From Bdellovibrio sp. (GTDB lineage: Bacteria; Myxococcota; SpSt-1050): 49,050 nt of DNA. The notes below the pieces were generated by a model. The model ran no database searches. It was not told the origin of the DNA and saw only the letters and a list, made by a program, of their open reading frames with translations. Of this stretch, positions 33,155 through 42,262 are shown piece by piece. The stretch lies in contig DYEF01000076.1 of the NCBI GenBank assembly GCA_020725805.1, positions 1-49,050 of the forward strand, read 5' to 3'. The position numbers were made by a program, and so were the translations under genes. The first letter of the stretch is position 1; each line of letters opens with the position of its first letter.

Positions 33155-34291
33155 CTACATCTTAAAGAATATCAGACTTACAGGAGGAAGTCCGGTATCG
33201 ATCGGGTCAGTCGTCTTCTGGCCCAAATCATCTACACTGAATATCCTTAGGCCCGGCTTTTTTGAATCCCTGTCGCAGAGATAGAGCTCAGAATTATCAA
33301 ATACGGATATTCCTGCTATACTGAATCCGTTTGCCTGATATACAGTCTGCATCTTACTACTCACAAGGTCATAGGATTTGAGAACAGTATTGAAGTTTGC
33401 ATCACTGATAACTGTAAAAATCCTGTTTTTTGCATACGCAATCCTGTTCAGGTCACCTCCCCACTCCGACTCCGGGATTATCTGCTGTGTAATAAAACCT
33501 GAACTTATGCTGTAGAATTCTATTCTGCCGTCATTTGCCCCGTAGGAGCCGGTCTCTGCTATAAAAATCCTTTCGTTCTCGGCATCCAGAGCCAGACCTG
33601 CAAACGGGTTGGTGGCACCAAGCTCGATCTCCTTTTCTATTTTGGAAGAAGCCGGGTCGATAACAAGGAGATAACTCTTGTCTGTGGGAGCATAGAAATT
33701 ATTCTTATCGAGTCTTAAGACCGTAAGATAGAGTTTGTCCTTATAGATCAATAAATCCTGAGGCTCTGCATTCCCATCGGCATCCGCATACTTCGAGATA
33801 TCGATACCGCCTGTCTTCGAATAATCGGAGGTACTGTATATCTCAATCGTATTCGAAAGCTGTTTTGACACAAATAACTTATCCTTGTAAACTGCAACAT
33901 CCTGCGGATTCGTACCTGCCCCGACACTGAACTGCCTGACAAGAGCAAAGTCCTTTTTCGGGTCAAGCACTGTAATGTTATCTGCACCAAGTCTGTTAAC
34001 TACATAAATCAGGTCATTATACGATTTTGCAACCGCATCAGTAAAAATTACATCCTTATCTTTTGATACAGACCTGTCCGATATTTTCATTACAGAATAC
34101 GTAGCGCTCTTGTAATCCGGTGCCGCATTGACAATAAATGCATAATCCTCCTTTTGCTGTCCGGTATCCCCGCTTATTGCATCTCCTGATGATGCATCAT
34201 CCAAAGCATCTCTGGATGAATTCTCCTGCTCATCCGAACAGGCAAAGACCAATAAAACCAAGCCCAGCAAAAAAATACTAATCCGTTTCAT
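33155..34291 (-). CDS. YncE/BtuG-like beta-propeller lipoprotein, candidate surface cobalamin-binding protein
   Basis: A 378-residue lipoprotein (lipobox LVFAC, Cys18) with SDEQ and a short Asp/Ser linker after the Cys. The mature part is a six- or seven-bladed propeller with YncE-like blade text: KSYNDLIYVVNRLGADNITV (LIYVVNRLGADNITVLD), VAVYKDKLFVSKQLSNTIEIY, LLIYKDKLYLTVLRL, LALDAENERIFIAETG and ISVFDNSELYLCD. In Bacteroidota the propeller lipoprotein BtuG sits on the TonB receptor BtuB and captures B12 with extreme affinity. Gene order and riboswitch control here make a BtuG-like role the best guess; direct sequence relationship was not tested. The start at 34291 follows AAGGAGG and overlaps the receptor gene by 14 bases. 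Confidence 0.78.
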   Translation of the reverse strand: MKRISIFLLGLVLLVFACSDEQENSSRDALDDASSGDAISGDTGQQKEDYAFIVNAAPDYKSATYSVMKISDRSVSKDKDVIFTDAVAKSYNDLIYVVNRLGADNITVLDPKKDFALVRQFSVGAGTNPQDVAVYKDKLFVSKQLSNTIEIYSTSDYSKTGGIDISKYADADGNAEPQDLLIYKDKLYLTVLRLDKNNFYAPTDKSYLLVIDPASSKIEKEIELGATNPFAGLALDAENERIFIAETGSYGANDGRIEFYSISSGFITQQIIPESEWGGDLNRIAYAKNRIFTVISDANFNTVLKSYDLVSSKMQTVYQANGFSIAGISVFDNSELYLCDRDSKKPGLRIFSVDDLGQKTTDPIDTGLPPVSLIFFKM

Positions 34292-36278
34292 ACTTTTCCT
34301 CCTTTTCCAAAGGTTTAAATGTTTTATACATTCCCACAAAGAACATCCTGCCCGGCAGCGGATAGCCGGCTATATCCATCGGCCGTACATCGGTAATGTT
34401 CTTTATGTAAAAACCAAACGTCAGGTCCCATGCTCTGTAATAATAACTGAGATTCAGATTATGAATACTCCTCTCGGGCATCCCTCCTTTCGGCAGAAAG
34501 TTTGCGGCATCAAAATAGTTCTGGGAGGAATAGCTATATTCATAAATCAGTTTCAATCCATAGACAGAGAGGCCACATTTCAGATAGAGATTATCTGTAT
34601 ATCTGAACGGCAGAATCTTGTTCCTGAATGAAGGTATATCGGATTTATTAATTGGTTCCTGATGAGTATATGACATTTCACTTACAATATGTCTGTGAAA
34701 TACAGGTCTTATATATATCTCTGTACCGTAGATCCCGGCCTTTGCAATATTTTCGGATTTGATGGTCTTCTGTGAATTCTGCCAGAAATTGATAAGGTCA
34801 TCATATTTATTATTAAAGACCGCAAATTTGAGAACCAGTCTCTCATGAAAGAACTCAAATCCGGCATCAAAAAGCTCTCCCCTCTCAGGTTTCAGCTTAG
34901 GATTAGGAAAGATATAGACTCCGTCACCAAAGAGTTCATACATATCCGGATAGCGGCTGAAATCCGAATAGTTTGACTTAAAGAGCAATTCATCGGATAT
35001 CCTGAACATAAGCCCGAATCTGTAATTTCTTATATGGTCATCACTTTTTACTCTCTCGTTCTCCTTCATAAGATAACCCGATGAATATACGACATCATCA
35101 TTTATTCCCTTTAATCCGAAAGACGGGATGATATATAATCTGTCTTTTATCACCTCGATATTATCCTCTGCTACAAAGAGATACTCTTTCCTTCTGCCTG
35201 TATATTTTTCGCTCTTCTTTATCCTGCTCGTCCTGAGAGTCTCTTCGTCCGAGTAACTCAGTTTCAATACGATGTTATTTCTGAAAAAATGAAAATCGGG
35301 AGAGAGATAAAATGTATTCTTTATGCCTGAAGTATCGGTTACATCGGCAAAGAGCATATTCAGTTCACCCAACTCGTCATTCATCTCTGTCCTCAAATAG
35401 AGATTCGAATATCCGATAACTATTTCATTCAGGATACTTCTCAGTTGTATATGGTTTTCCAGAGAGAAAATATTTGTCAGGGAGTTATAAAAGGCATCTT
35501 TCGTCTCGAGATTTTCCGGACCAGCAACTCCTCCCGACGAATAATACGGAATCAGTGAGATATTGACCCTGAGATATTTACTCAGTCTGGAGCCGGCAGA
35601 AAGGGAAAGGGCATATTCATTTCTGTAATTGTTCTGACGATTTTTGATTACATCATCATCTTTATTGTCAGGAGTCCCGTTATGATTGACAAATTCATAA
35701 TCACCATCTGTATGTCTTATATATAATGAGAGCAGATATCCGGATTCGTTTTTAGAATCCGACATAAAGAATCCGGATTCGGCTGTATTGAAGGAACCAT
35801 AGGAAAATTTCAGTCCGTAATATTCCCCTCTTCCCTTTCTCGTTACGATATTGACCGCACCACCGGTATTCGAAAAGCCAAGCCTCACCGGGGTAAATCC
35901 CTTGTATATCTCTATCCGCTCGAATAATTCATCGGGAAGCAGAGAGAGATTGCAGGAACTCATATAAAGGGGATTGATTCTAACACCATTAACATATATA
36001 TCCACACTGTTGGAGGATGCACCCCTGATCATAACCGTCGAAAATGAATCCACTCCCCCGCTTCTGTTCATCTGGACTCCGGTGGTGCCGGCCAGAATAT
36101 CGGAGATATCTACATACTTGGACGGGTCATCATTTAAGTGAAGGACCTCTACAAATCCCGACGGATTTTCAGTGAGTACCTTGTATGTCCTGACTTCGGT
36201 TTCATACTCCGAACTGAATACCGCAAGAGGAATTAAGAGTATGAATGGAAAAATAAATGGCTGGAAAATTCTCACCAT
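34278..36278 (-). CDS. BtuB-like TonB-dependent outer-membrane receptor
   Basis: A 666-residue outer-membrane receptor. A signal peptide (FPFILLIPLAVFSSE) is followed by the plug domain, with ILAGTTGVQMNRSGG, VMIRGASSNSVDIYVNGVRI and GGAVNIVTRKG, and then a 22-strand-type beta barrel with alternating aromatic strands. The last strand, RMFFVGMYKTF, is followed by a charged tail (KPLEKEEKYETD) that overlaps the next gene's ribosome-binding site and start. Its position directly under a cobalamin riboswitch identifies cobalamin or a corrinoid as substrate. The ATG is almost on top of a GAGGGAG element; the next codon, GTG at 36275, would give better spacing and may be the true start. Confidence 0.9.
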   Translation of the reverse strand: MVRIFQPFIFPFILLIPLAVFSSEYETEVRTYKVLTENPSGFVEVLHLNDDPSKYVDISDILAGTTGVQMNRSGGVDSFSTVMIRGASSNSVDIYVNGVRINPLYMSSCNLSLLPDELFERIEIYKGFTPVRLGFSNTGGAVNIVTRKGRGEYYGLKFSYGSFNTAESGFFMSDSKNESGYLLSLYIRHTDGDYEFVNHNGTPDNKDDDVIKNRQNNYRNEYALSLSAGSRLSKYLRVNISLIPYYSSGGVAGPENLETKDAFYNSLTNIFSLENHIQLRSILNEIVIGYSNLYLRTEMNDELGELNMLFADVTDTSGIKNTFYLSPDFHFFRNNIVLKLSYSDEETLRTSRIKKSEKYTGRRKEYLFVAEDNIEVIKDRLYIIPSFGLKGINDDVVYSSGYLMKENERVKSDDHIRNYRFGLMFRISDELLFKSNYSDFSRYPDMYELFGDGVYIFPNPKLKPERGELFDAGFEFFHERLVLKFAVFNNKYDDLINFWQNSQKTIKSENIAKAGIYGTEIYIRPVFHRHIVSEMSYTHQEPINKSDIPSFRNKILPFRYTDNLYLKCGLSVYGLKLIYEYSYSSQNYFDAANFLPKGGMPERSIHNLNLSYYYRAWDLTFGFYIKNITDVRPMDIAGYPLPGRMFFVGMYKTFKPLEKEEKYETD

Positions 36279-36297
36279 CTCCCTCGCTCGAAGAGAT
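36277..36297 (-). promoter_or_regulatory. Hairpin covering the ribosome-binding site and start of the btuB-like gene
   Basis: On the minus strand ATCTC (36297-36293) can pair with GAGAT (36281-36277). The second arm contains the last bases of GAGGGAG and the first two bases of the ATG. This fits translational control by the cobalamin riboswitch just upstream, but the stem is short. Confidence 0.4.
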
Positions 36298-36305
36298 AAA
36301 AGGTT

Positions 36306-36465
36306 AACATTTCTGCCGGTCTCCTGACTTAAGGGGCGTTAAGAAGATTTCCTGCCTTCCCGTAGTATCTACAGTGACAGGAAATGAGTCGCTGCCCCTA
36401 TCACAGTGGCGGCGGGACCGTGTCTGATTCCCACAGACTTCCCGTAACAGAAACTTCAGAACGTT
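36306..36465 (-). promoter_or_regulatory. Cobalamin riboswitch
   Basis: On the minus strand AACGTTCTG (36465-36457) pairs with CAGAAATGTT (36315-36306) as the closing P1 stem. Inside are the core GCCACTG (36410-36404) and the B12 box AAGTCAGGAGACCGGC (36330-36315), both near consensus. Cobalamin binding should reduce expression of the TonB receptor operon that starts at 36278. Confidence 0.95.
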
Positions 36466-36553
36466 TAAACCAATGCCTCATATTTGTCAAACAAAAACAG
36501 ATAATATCCTTTATTTTTAGCAGATTGTAAGTTATAAAACCATTCCTGCTGAT

Positions 36554-37966
36554 ATGAAAGAACGATTCAGAACCATATTCTATATCACTCTCTTTGCCGT
36601 GATTGTCACAGTGGTGTGGCTATCCGGCAGACTGGATATTCATCCGGATGAGGCATACTATTTTACATGGTCCTGTTTTCTCAGAAGCGGGTATCTGGAC
36701 CACCCCCCCGCCATTGCCTACCTAATCAAGCTCTCTTCTCTGATATTCAACGGTAATTTTTCCATCAGGGGCATCAATATTCTGCTCTCATTTCTCTCTC
36801 TCCTTTTTACCGGAGCATCAATCAGATACCTGTGGGGCAATAAAGATTTAGTCTATTATGGCTTGTTTTTTGCCCTTATTTCTCCACTGTTCATTGCCGG
36901 TGCCGTCATAACAACCCCTGATACCCCTCTCATATTCTTTATATCGGCATATATCTACTTTACACTCAAATCGGATGATAAAGACAAATATTATATCAAC
37001 AGTATTCTTTCGGGTGTATTTCTCGGACTGGCGATGCTTTCAAAATATACTGCCTTTTTTGTGATTATATCAGCCCTTCTCTTCTATATCAGATTCAGGA
37101 AAGACCACACAATTACGATACGAATGGTTATTATACCACTTCTTATGGCATTCCCGGTTTATGCCCCAAATCTGCTATATAATATTAAAAACGGATTTAA
37201 CAGCTATCTCTTTCAGATTTCCCACGCAACATCAGATCCTTCATTCAATCCCATTAACACAGCCCTGCCATTTATTCTGTCACAGATATTTATTTTCTCA
37301 CCGTTTCTATTTGTATATTTTATCCTCGGTATCAAACGGCTTATAAAAGAGCAGGATGCAAAAAAGTACTTTCTCTTTCTTATTGCAATAGTCCCTTTTA
37401 CGATACTCTTTCTTCTCTCCATATTCAAGCACGTCGAGGCAAACTGGGCCGTCTTCTCATTCATCCCCCTACTTATACTGACCGTTTCCGAATCAGCAAA
37501 AACAAATACGAGGATTATTTCAGCAACACTTTATCAGATTATCGTATTTGTGGTCATCATACTTCATGCCGGTTTTTCAATACTCCCTCTCAGTCCTGAA
37601 AAAGACCCGATGACACAGATAAAATACTGGCAGAAGACATACCAGATGATCAGAGAAAATATTCCGGAAAACCGCACTTTAGTAACATTCAGATATCAGA
37701 TATCCTCTATTCTCTATTATTACAGCAATAAGGAGATTACATCGCTCTGTCTGGACAGAAGATTTGTGAGCTCGCAGATAGGTCTTCGGGACGCAGAAGA
37801 ATGGATTATGATAGACTTCTTCCCCGCAAAAACCGCAGGCGATATTGCTTTCAATATCTGCCCCGACAGAACAATCAGAATTCCCCTTGTAATTTCGGAG
37901 AATATGAATATTATCCGCAGAATAGACATAATCTACTGCGGCAATTCGGGAAGCAGACAGGATTAG
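36554..37966 (+). CDS. GT39/ArnT-like polyprenyl-phosphate glycosyltransferase
   Basis: A 470-residue integral membrane protein with about eleven hydrophobic segments. The first periplasmic loop has IHPDEAYYFTW and SGYLDHPPAIAYLIKL, the catalytic acidic pair and DHPP motif of the GT39/ArnT class; LAMLSKYTAFFV is also typical. These enzymes move a sugar from a polyprenyl phosphate carrier onto lipid A, a glycan or a protein in the periplasm. The neighbouring MsbA-type exporter and a membrane-anchored PHP protein suggest lipid or lipid A modification, but this is inference. The start has no obvious ribosome-binding site. The stop lies four bases before the msbA-like gene. Confidence 0.85.
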   Translation: MKERFRTIFYITLFAVIVTVVWLSGRLDIHPDEAYYFTWSCFLRSGYLDHPPAIAYLIKLSSLIFNGNFSIRGINILLSFLSLLFTGASIRYLWGNKDLVYYGLFFALISPLFIAGAVITTPDTPLIFFISAYIYFTLKSDDKDKYYINSILSGVFLGLAMLSKYTAFFVIISALLFYIRFRKDHTITIRMVIIPLLMAFPVYAPNLLYNIKNGFNSYLFQISHATSDPSFNPINTALPFILSQIFIFSPFLFVYFILGIKRLIKEQDAKKYFLFLIAIVPFTILFLLSIFKHVEANWAVFSFIPLLILTVSESAKTNTRIISATLYQIIVFVVIILHAGFSILPLSPEKDPMTQIKYWQKTYQMIRENIPENRTLVTFRYQISSILYYYSNKEITSLCLDRRFVSSQIGLRDAEEWIMIDFFPAKTAGDIAFNICPDRTIRIPLVISENMNIIRRIDIIYCGNSGSRQD

Positions 37967-37970
37967 ACAG

Positions 37971-39764
37971 ATGCTGGTATATCTCAAACTTATCAGATTC
38001 CTAAAACCATACATCCCGCTATTTGTATTGGCGGTTATTGCAATGCTGGTCCTTGCCGCAACGACAGCCGTTTACAGTTATCTTGTCGGACCACTACTGA
38101 AATTTATATTTACCGGAACAGATGCCGGCAATAATACCCTCTTCGATTTTATCAGAATATTCATCCCCGAGCCGGAAGAGAATCCGGAAAAAATGATATA
38201 TTTTCTGCCGCTTTTTATACTCGTCGTGGGACTACTAAAAGGTATCTCATACGGAGTTCAGTTTTATCTGATGGGATACATAGGACAGAAGGTTATATAT
38301 GACCTGAGAAAGATACTCTTCGAAAAGCTCATCAGTCAGGATATAAACTTCTTCTGGGAGAATAACTCCGGTGACCTGACCAGCAGGATTACATCCGACT
38401 GTGATAAGGTAGAACAATCGGTAACATACGCACTCAGTTCGGCAATAAGGGATACCATTCAGATAATTGTACTTATCGGGCTCTGTTTCTATCTGGATTA
38501 TAAGCTGACACTTATATCTTTTATAGCACTGATAATTTCCGGCATTCCGTTAGGACTATTCGGCCTGAAACTCAAGGAGACGACAATAGAGGTACATAAC
38601 CGTCTGGGAGAGATTGCATCCGTCTCTTCGGATTTTATAAACGGGATTCAGACCGTTCATCTGTTCAGAATCAAAGATTATATCCAGAGGATTTTCGGTT
38701 CGAAACTCGATACCTTCTTCAAAACAATGAAAAGGTCCCTCTTCATACGGTCGGTGCAGTCTCCCTTTATGGAACTCATCGGCGTAATCGGAATATGCCT
38801 GACAATTCTCTATGCAAGGGAAAGGATAGTCTCAGGCGAACTGAAACCCGAGAATTTTATTTCACTCTTTGCCGCTATTCTTATGCTATACAACCCCGTC
38901 AAGAATGTATCGAGAATGAATAATTTCTTTACCTCCGGAATTGCCGGCGCAAAAAGGATTTTCGAGATTGTTGACAATAATCCTGAAATAAGTGAAAATG
39001 AGAACGGAATCCCGATTAAAGACCTCGAAAGAGGCATTGAGATGAGAGACATATCTTTATCGCTGGGAGGCAGGGAAATTCTGAAAGAAATAGACATTGC
39101 GGTCGATAAAGGTAAAAAGATTGGTATCGCCGGAGAAAGCGGAGCGGGAAAGAGTACACTCATTCTTCTGATGACGAGACTGATCAGACCATCAGAAGGC
39201 GAAATCCTGATAGATGGGCATAATATCGAAAGCATAAGGCTTTCAGATATCAGAAATCTCTTTTCGGTTGTATCGCAGGAGGTAATGCTCTTCAATGATA
39301 CAATCTACAATAATATCCTGATCGGGAATACAGAGGCAACCGAAGATGAAATCACCGAAGCGGCAAAGAAAGCAAATCTGTATGACTTTATCAAATCCCT
39401 TCCAAAAGGTTTTGATACCGAAATCGGGGAGAGAGGCATAAAACTGTCAGGGGGAGAGAGGCAGAGGCTCGCGATTGCAAGGGCATTTCTGAAAGATGCC
39501 CCGGTTATCATTCTGGATGAGGCGACCAGTGCACTGGACAGCAAAAACGAGGCATTCATTCAGGATATTCTGGAAAGTCTGATGTCCCGTAAGACTGCGG
39601 TAATCATCTCCCACAGACTCTCGTTTCTGAGAGGATGCGATATCATCTATTTCATAAAAGAGAACAGGATCGCCGAAAAAGGGACATTTGATGAACTTCT
39701 TGGCAGAAAAGGTCCTTTTTACAGTCTTTATACTGCACAAATCAACAACGGAGAATCAGTATGA
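37971..39764 (+). CDS. MsbA-like ABC exporter (fused permease and ATPase)
   Basis: A 597-residue half-transporter that should dimerise. Six transmembrane helices occupy about residues 15-300, and the ATPase domain runs from 345 to the end. It has Walker A GESGAGKST, the signature LSGGERQRLAIARAF, Walker B VIILDEATSALDS and the H-loop IISHRLSF. MsbA flips lipid A core from the inner to the outer leaflet of the inner membrane; related exporters carry other lipids or drugs, so substrate identity is inferred from context. It lies between a glycosyltransferase and a PHP protein whose start overlaps its stop by four bases (ATGA), which marks an operon. Confidence 0.9.
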   Translation: MLVYLKLIRFLKPYIPLFVLAVIAMLVLAATTAVYSYLVGPLLKFIFTGTDAGNNTLFDFIRIFIPEPEENPEKMIYFLPLFILVVGLLKGISYGVQFYLMGYIGQKVIYDLRKILFEKLISQDINFFWENNSGDLTSRITSDCDKVEQSVTYALSSAIRDTIQIIVLIGLCFYLDYKLTLISFIALIISGIPLGLFGLKLKETTIEVHNRLGEIASVSSDFINGIQTVHLFRIKDYIQRIFGSKLDTFFKTMKRSLFIRSVQSPFMELIGVIGICLTILYARERIVSGELKPENFISLFAAILMLYNPVKNVSRMNNFFTSGIAGAKRIFEIVDNNPEISENENGIPIKDLERGIEMRDISLSLGGREILKEIDIAVDKGKKIGIAGESGAGKSTLILLMTRLIRPSEGEILIDGHNIESIRLSDIRNLFSVVSQEVMLFNDTIYNNILIGNTEATEDEITEAAKKANLYDFIKSLPKGFDTEIGERGIKLSGGERQRLAIARAFLKDAPVIILDEATSALDSKNEAFIQDILESLMSRKTAVIISHRLSFLRGCDIIYFIKENRIAEKGTFDELLGRKGPFYSLYTAQINNGESV

Positions 39765-40882
39765 AAAGCATATTTGCAAAGATACTCATTGCATTGCCGG
39801 TTATTCTGATCTTCTACGTCAGTATCAGAATAGCCTTCTATTCTTTTCCGGTTTACAACGTACAGCCATCTCCGAGCAAAAGACCGGACGGGACATATCA
39901 CTACAAGGGAGCCATTCACCTGCATACGAATTTTTCTCACGACGGTGTAGGTACTGTACCGGAGTTGCTTCTGGCTGCCTCGAAGGCCGAACTGAATTTT
40001 GTAATTGTTACAGACCACAACAACCTGAACGTAAAGGAATACGAAGGCTACAAGCAGGGTGTACTTCTGATTGCAGGTATGGAGATTTCGACTCCTTACG
40101 GACACTTCCTCGCCTTTGATACCGATGAAAATCTGAAGGAGACCGAAAAGACAGATTATTTCTTCAAAAGGATAAAACAGAAGGGAGGCTTTTCGGTAAT
40201 TGCACACCCAACAAGTCCCACAAATCCATGGACTGACAAGAAGAATCTGGATTATGACGGGATTGAAATTCTGACACTCAAGACATATCTCGAAAATTCC
40301 TTCAGACCTCCTTTCGTAAAGGGTATCATATCTACGTTGTTTTCACCTGTAAATTTCAGGTGGTCGATGCTGAATCTGATTACATACCCGAAAAAGGAGA
40401 TAGACTTTTTGTCCGATGCACTTGCCACCCATCCTGTCTTTATAACCTGTGGCAGCGATGCACACGGCAAACCTTCCTATGACAAGGTCATTGATTTCTG
40501 TCTGACTCATATTATCACTGACACCCCTCTGACGAACGACTATGCAACGGACAAAAAGATAATTTTCTCTGCAATCAGAAACGGTTCACTTTATATTGCA
40601 AATGATTTTATCGCCAATGCCGACAGTTTTTATGCTTATATGGATTTCAACCCTGCAGATAATACCCGAAGTCTCAAGATCGGCATAAGAGATTTCCCCT
40701 ACAAGGACCACCTGAAAATTAATGTATATGCGATGGACAAAAAGATATATTCGCAGAGAGGAAATTCGGCAGTTGTAAAAGGTATCTCCTCAGGTCATCT
40801 GAGAGCCGAGGTCATGATTGATGTCCCTTCGGTATTTTTCGGCAGTAACGAAATATTATGGATTATGGCACTAATCCTTTAA
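39761..40882 (+). CDS. Membrane-anchored PHP-domain phosphoesterase
   Basis: A 373-residue protein with one N-terminal membrane helix (ILIALPVILIFYVSIRIAF) and a PHP metal-dependent phosphoesterase domain outside or beside it. Metal-ligand motifs are HLHTNFSHDG near residue 48, VTDHNN near residue 84, GMEISTPYGHFLAF near residue 107, AHPTSP near residue 148 and CGSDAHG near residue 237. PHP proteins hydrolyse phosphate esters with a trinuclear metal site. The membrane anchor and the operon with MsbA and a GT39-like enzyme suggest a lipid- or glycan-phosphate substrate, unproven. The start overlaps the exporter stop (ATGA). Confidence 0.87.
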   Translation: MKSIFAKILIALPVILIFYVSIRIAFYSFPVYNVQPSPSKRPDGTYHYKGAIHLHTNFSHDGVGTVPELLLAASKAELNFVIVTDHNNLNVKEYEGYKQGVLLIAGMEISTPYGHFLAFDTDENLKETEKTDYFFKRIKQKGGFSVIAHPTSPTNPWTDKKNLDYDGIEILTLKTYLENSFRPPFVKGIISTLFSPVNFRWSMLNLITYPKKEIDFLSDALATHPVFITCGSDAHGKPSYDKVIDFCLTHIITDTPLTNDYATDKKIIFSAIRNGSLYIANDFIANADSFYAYMDFNPADNTRSLKIGIRDFPYKDHLKINVYAMDKKIYSQRGNSAVVKGISSGHLRAEVMIDVPSVFFGSNEILWIMALIL

Positions 40883-40925
40883 ATTACGGAAAAATATAAA
40901 CCAGATAATTTATGTCGTGATTACT

Positions 40926-42233
40926 CTACGGACTGAGTCTGTCCATAAGACGCGGGAACGGGATTGTCTCTCTCACGTGATGCAGACCGCATATATATGC
41001 CACTGTCCTTTCAACACCGAGACCGAAACCGGCGTGAGGCACAGAACCATATCTTCTGACATCCAGATACCATTCAAAGACGTTCTGCGGGAGGTTATGC
41101 CTCTTTATCGCATCGAGCAGGATATTCAGGTCATCCTCTCTCTGCCCGCCACCGATTATCTCTCCGTATCCCTCAGGAGCAAGCAGGTCCATATTACAGG
41201 CAAGTTCGGGATTCTTCGGGTCCCGCTTCATATAAAATGCCTTTATCTCAATCGGATAATGTGTCACAAAGACGGGTTTATCAAACTGCTTCGTAAGAAC
41301 TGTCTCTTCATCACCGCCAAAATCGTCGCCGAATTTTATATTGTGACCTGCCTTTTTGAGGATTTCTATGGCCTCTGCATATCTGATACGATAAAAAGGT
41401 TTTCTGGCAGCATTTTTCAGATTTTCAACATTTCGTTCGAGGGCGATCAGGTCTTTTTCGTGCTTTGCAAGCACTGTCTCGATAATATACGATACAAGAC
41501 CCTCTGCCACCTCCATATCGTCCTCGAGGTCGTAGTATGCCATCTCGGGCTCTACCATCCAGAACTCCGTCAGATGCCTTCTGGTCTTGCTCTTCTCCGC
41601 CCTGAATGTGGGACCAAAGCAATAGACCTTCCCCAAAGCCATCGCTGCGGCCTCCATATAAAGCTGTCCGGATTGTGTCAGATATGCCTTTGTATCAAAA
41701 TAATTGGTTTCAAAGAGTGTCGATGTACCTTCGCACGCATTCGGTGTAAAGATCGGTGCATCAACAAGGATAAAACCGTTGGAATCAAAATAATCCCTTA
41801 TTGCCTTTACAATTGTAGCCCTAATCCTGAGAATCATATTCTGCTGATAGGAACGAATCCAGAGGTGTCTGTGGTTCATCAGAAAATCGACACCGTGCTC
41901 TTTCAGGGCTATCGGATATTCCTGTGATACAGTAGAGACTATATCATAATCCGTCAGCTCTATTTCGTATCCGCAGTATGGAGCCCTGCTCTCCTTTTTT
42001 ACCCTGCCCCTTACGATTATTGAGCTCTCCTGCGGAATCTTGTCCGATTTCTCAAATTTTTCCTGTGATACGGATTTGGGGGTTATTACACACTGGACTA
42101 TCCCTGTACCGTCCCTTACGAGGATAAATCTCACCTTTCCGCTCGACCTGATATTATATACCCAGCCGCATATTGTTATCTCTTTATCAACACACTTCTC
42201 AAGGTCCCTGATGTAAAATTCCGGTTTAATCAT
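40926..42233 (-). CDS. asnS: Asparaginyl-tRNA synthetase
   Basis: A class IIb synthetase of about 435 residues that charges tRNA-Asn. The N-terminal OB-fold anticodon domain (ITICGWVYNIRSSGKVRFIL, core GWVYNIRSSGKVRF) leads to motif 2 (FRAEKSKTRRHLTEFWMVEPE, seen as TRRHLTEFWMVEPEMAY) and motif 3 (GFGLGVERTVAYICGL). The closing RETIPFPR separates AsnRS from AspRS, which has a different end. The start at 42233 is chosen because AGAGGGATAAT precedes it and the N-terminus MIKPEFYI fits. It follows the YciO/TsaC-like gene by 29 bases in the same direction. Its presence shows direct asparaginylation is available. Confidence 0.96.
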   Translation of the reverse strand: MIKPEFYIRDLEKCVDKEITICGWVYNIRSSGKVRFILVRDGTGIVQCVITPKSVSQEKFEKSDKIPQESSIIVRGRVKKESRAPYCGYEIELTDYDIVSTVSQEYPIALKEHGVDFLMNHRHLWIRSYQQNMILRIRATIVKAIRDYFDSNGFILVDAPIFTPNACEGTSTLFETNYFDTKAYLTQSGQLYMEAAAMALGKVYCFGPTFRAEKSKTRRHLTEFWMVEPEMAYYDLEDDMEVAEGLVSYIIETVLAKHEKDLIALERNVENLKNAARKPFYRIRYAEAIEILKKAGHNIKFGDDFGGDEETVLTKQFDKPVFVTHYPIEIKAFYMKRDPKNPELACNMDLLAPEGYGEIIGGGQREDDLNILLDAIKRHNLPQNVFEWYLDVRRYGSVPHAGFGLGVERTVAYICGLHHVRETIPFPRLMDRLSP

Positions 42234-42262
42234 ATTATCCCTCTGAAACGGCAAATATTTGA

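Noticed and set aside
40917-41927. A 336-codon open frame on the plus strand
   Set aside because: It lies entirely antisense to asnS, which is unmistakable, and its translation is Cys- and His-rich with no family features.
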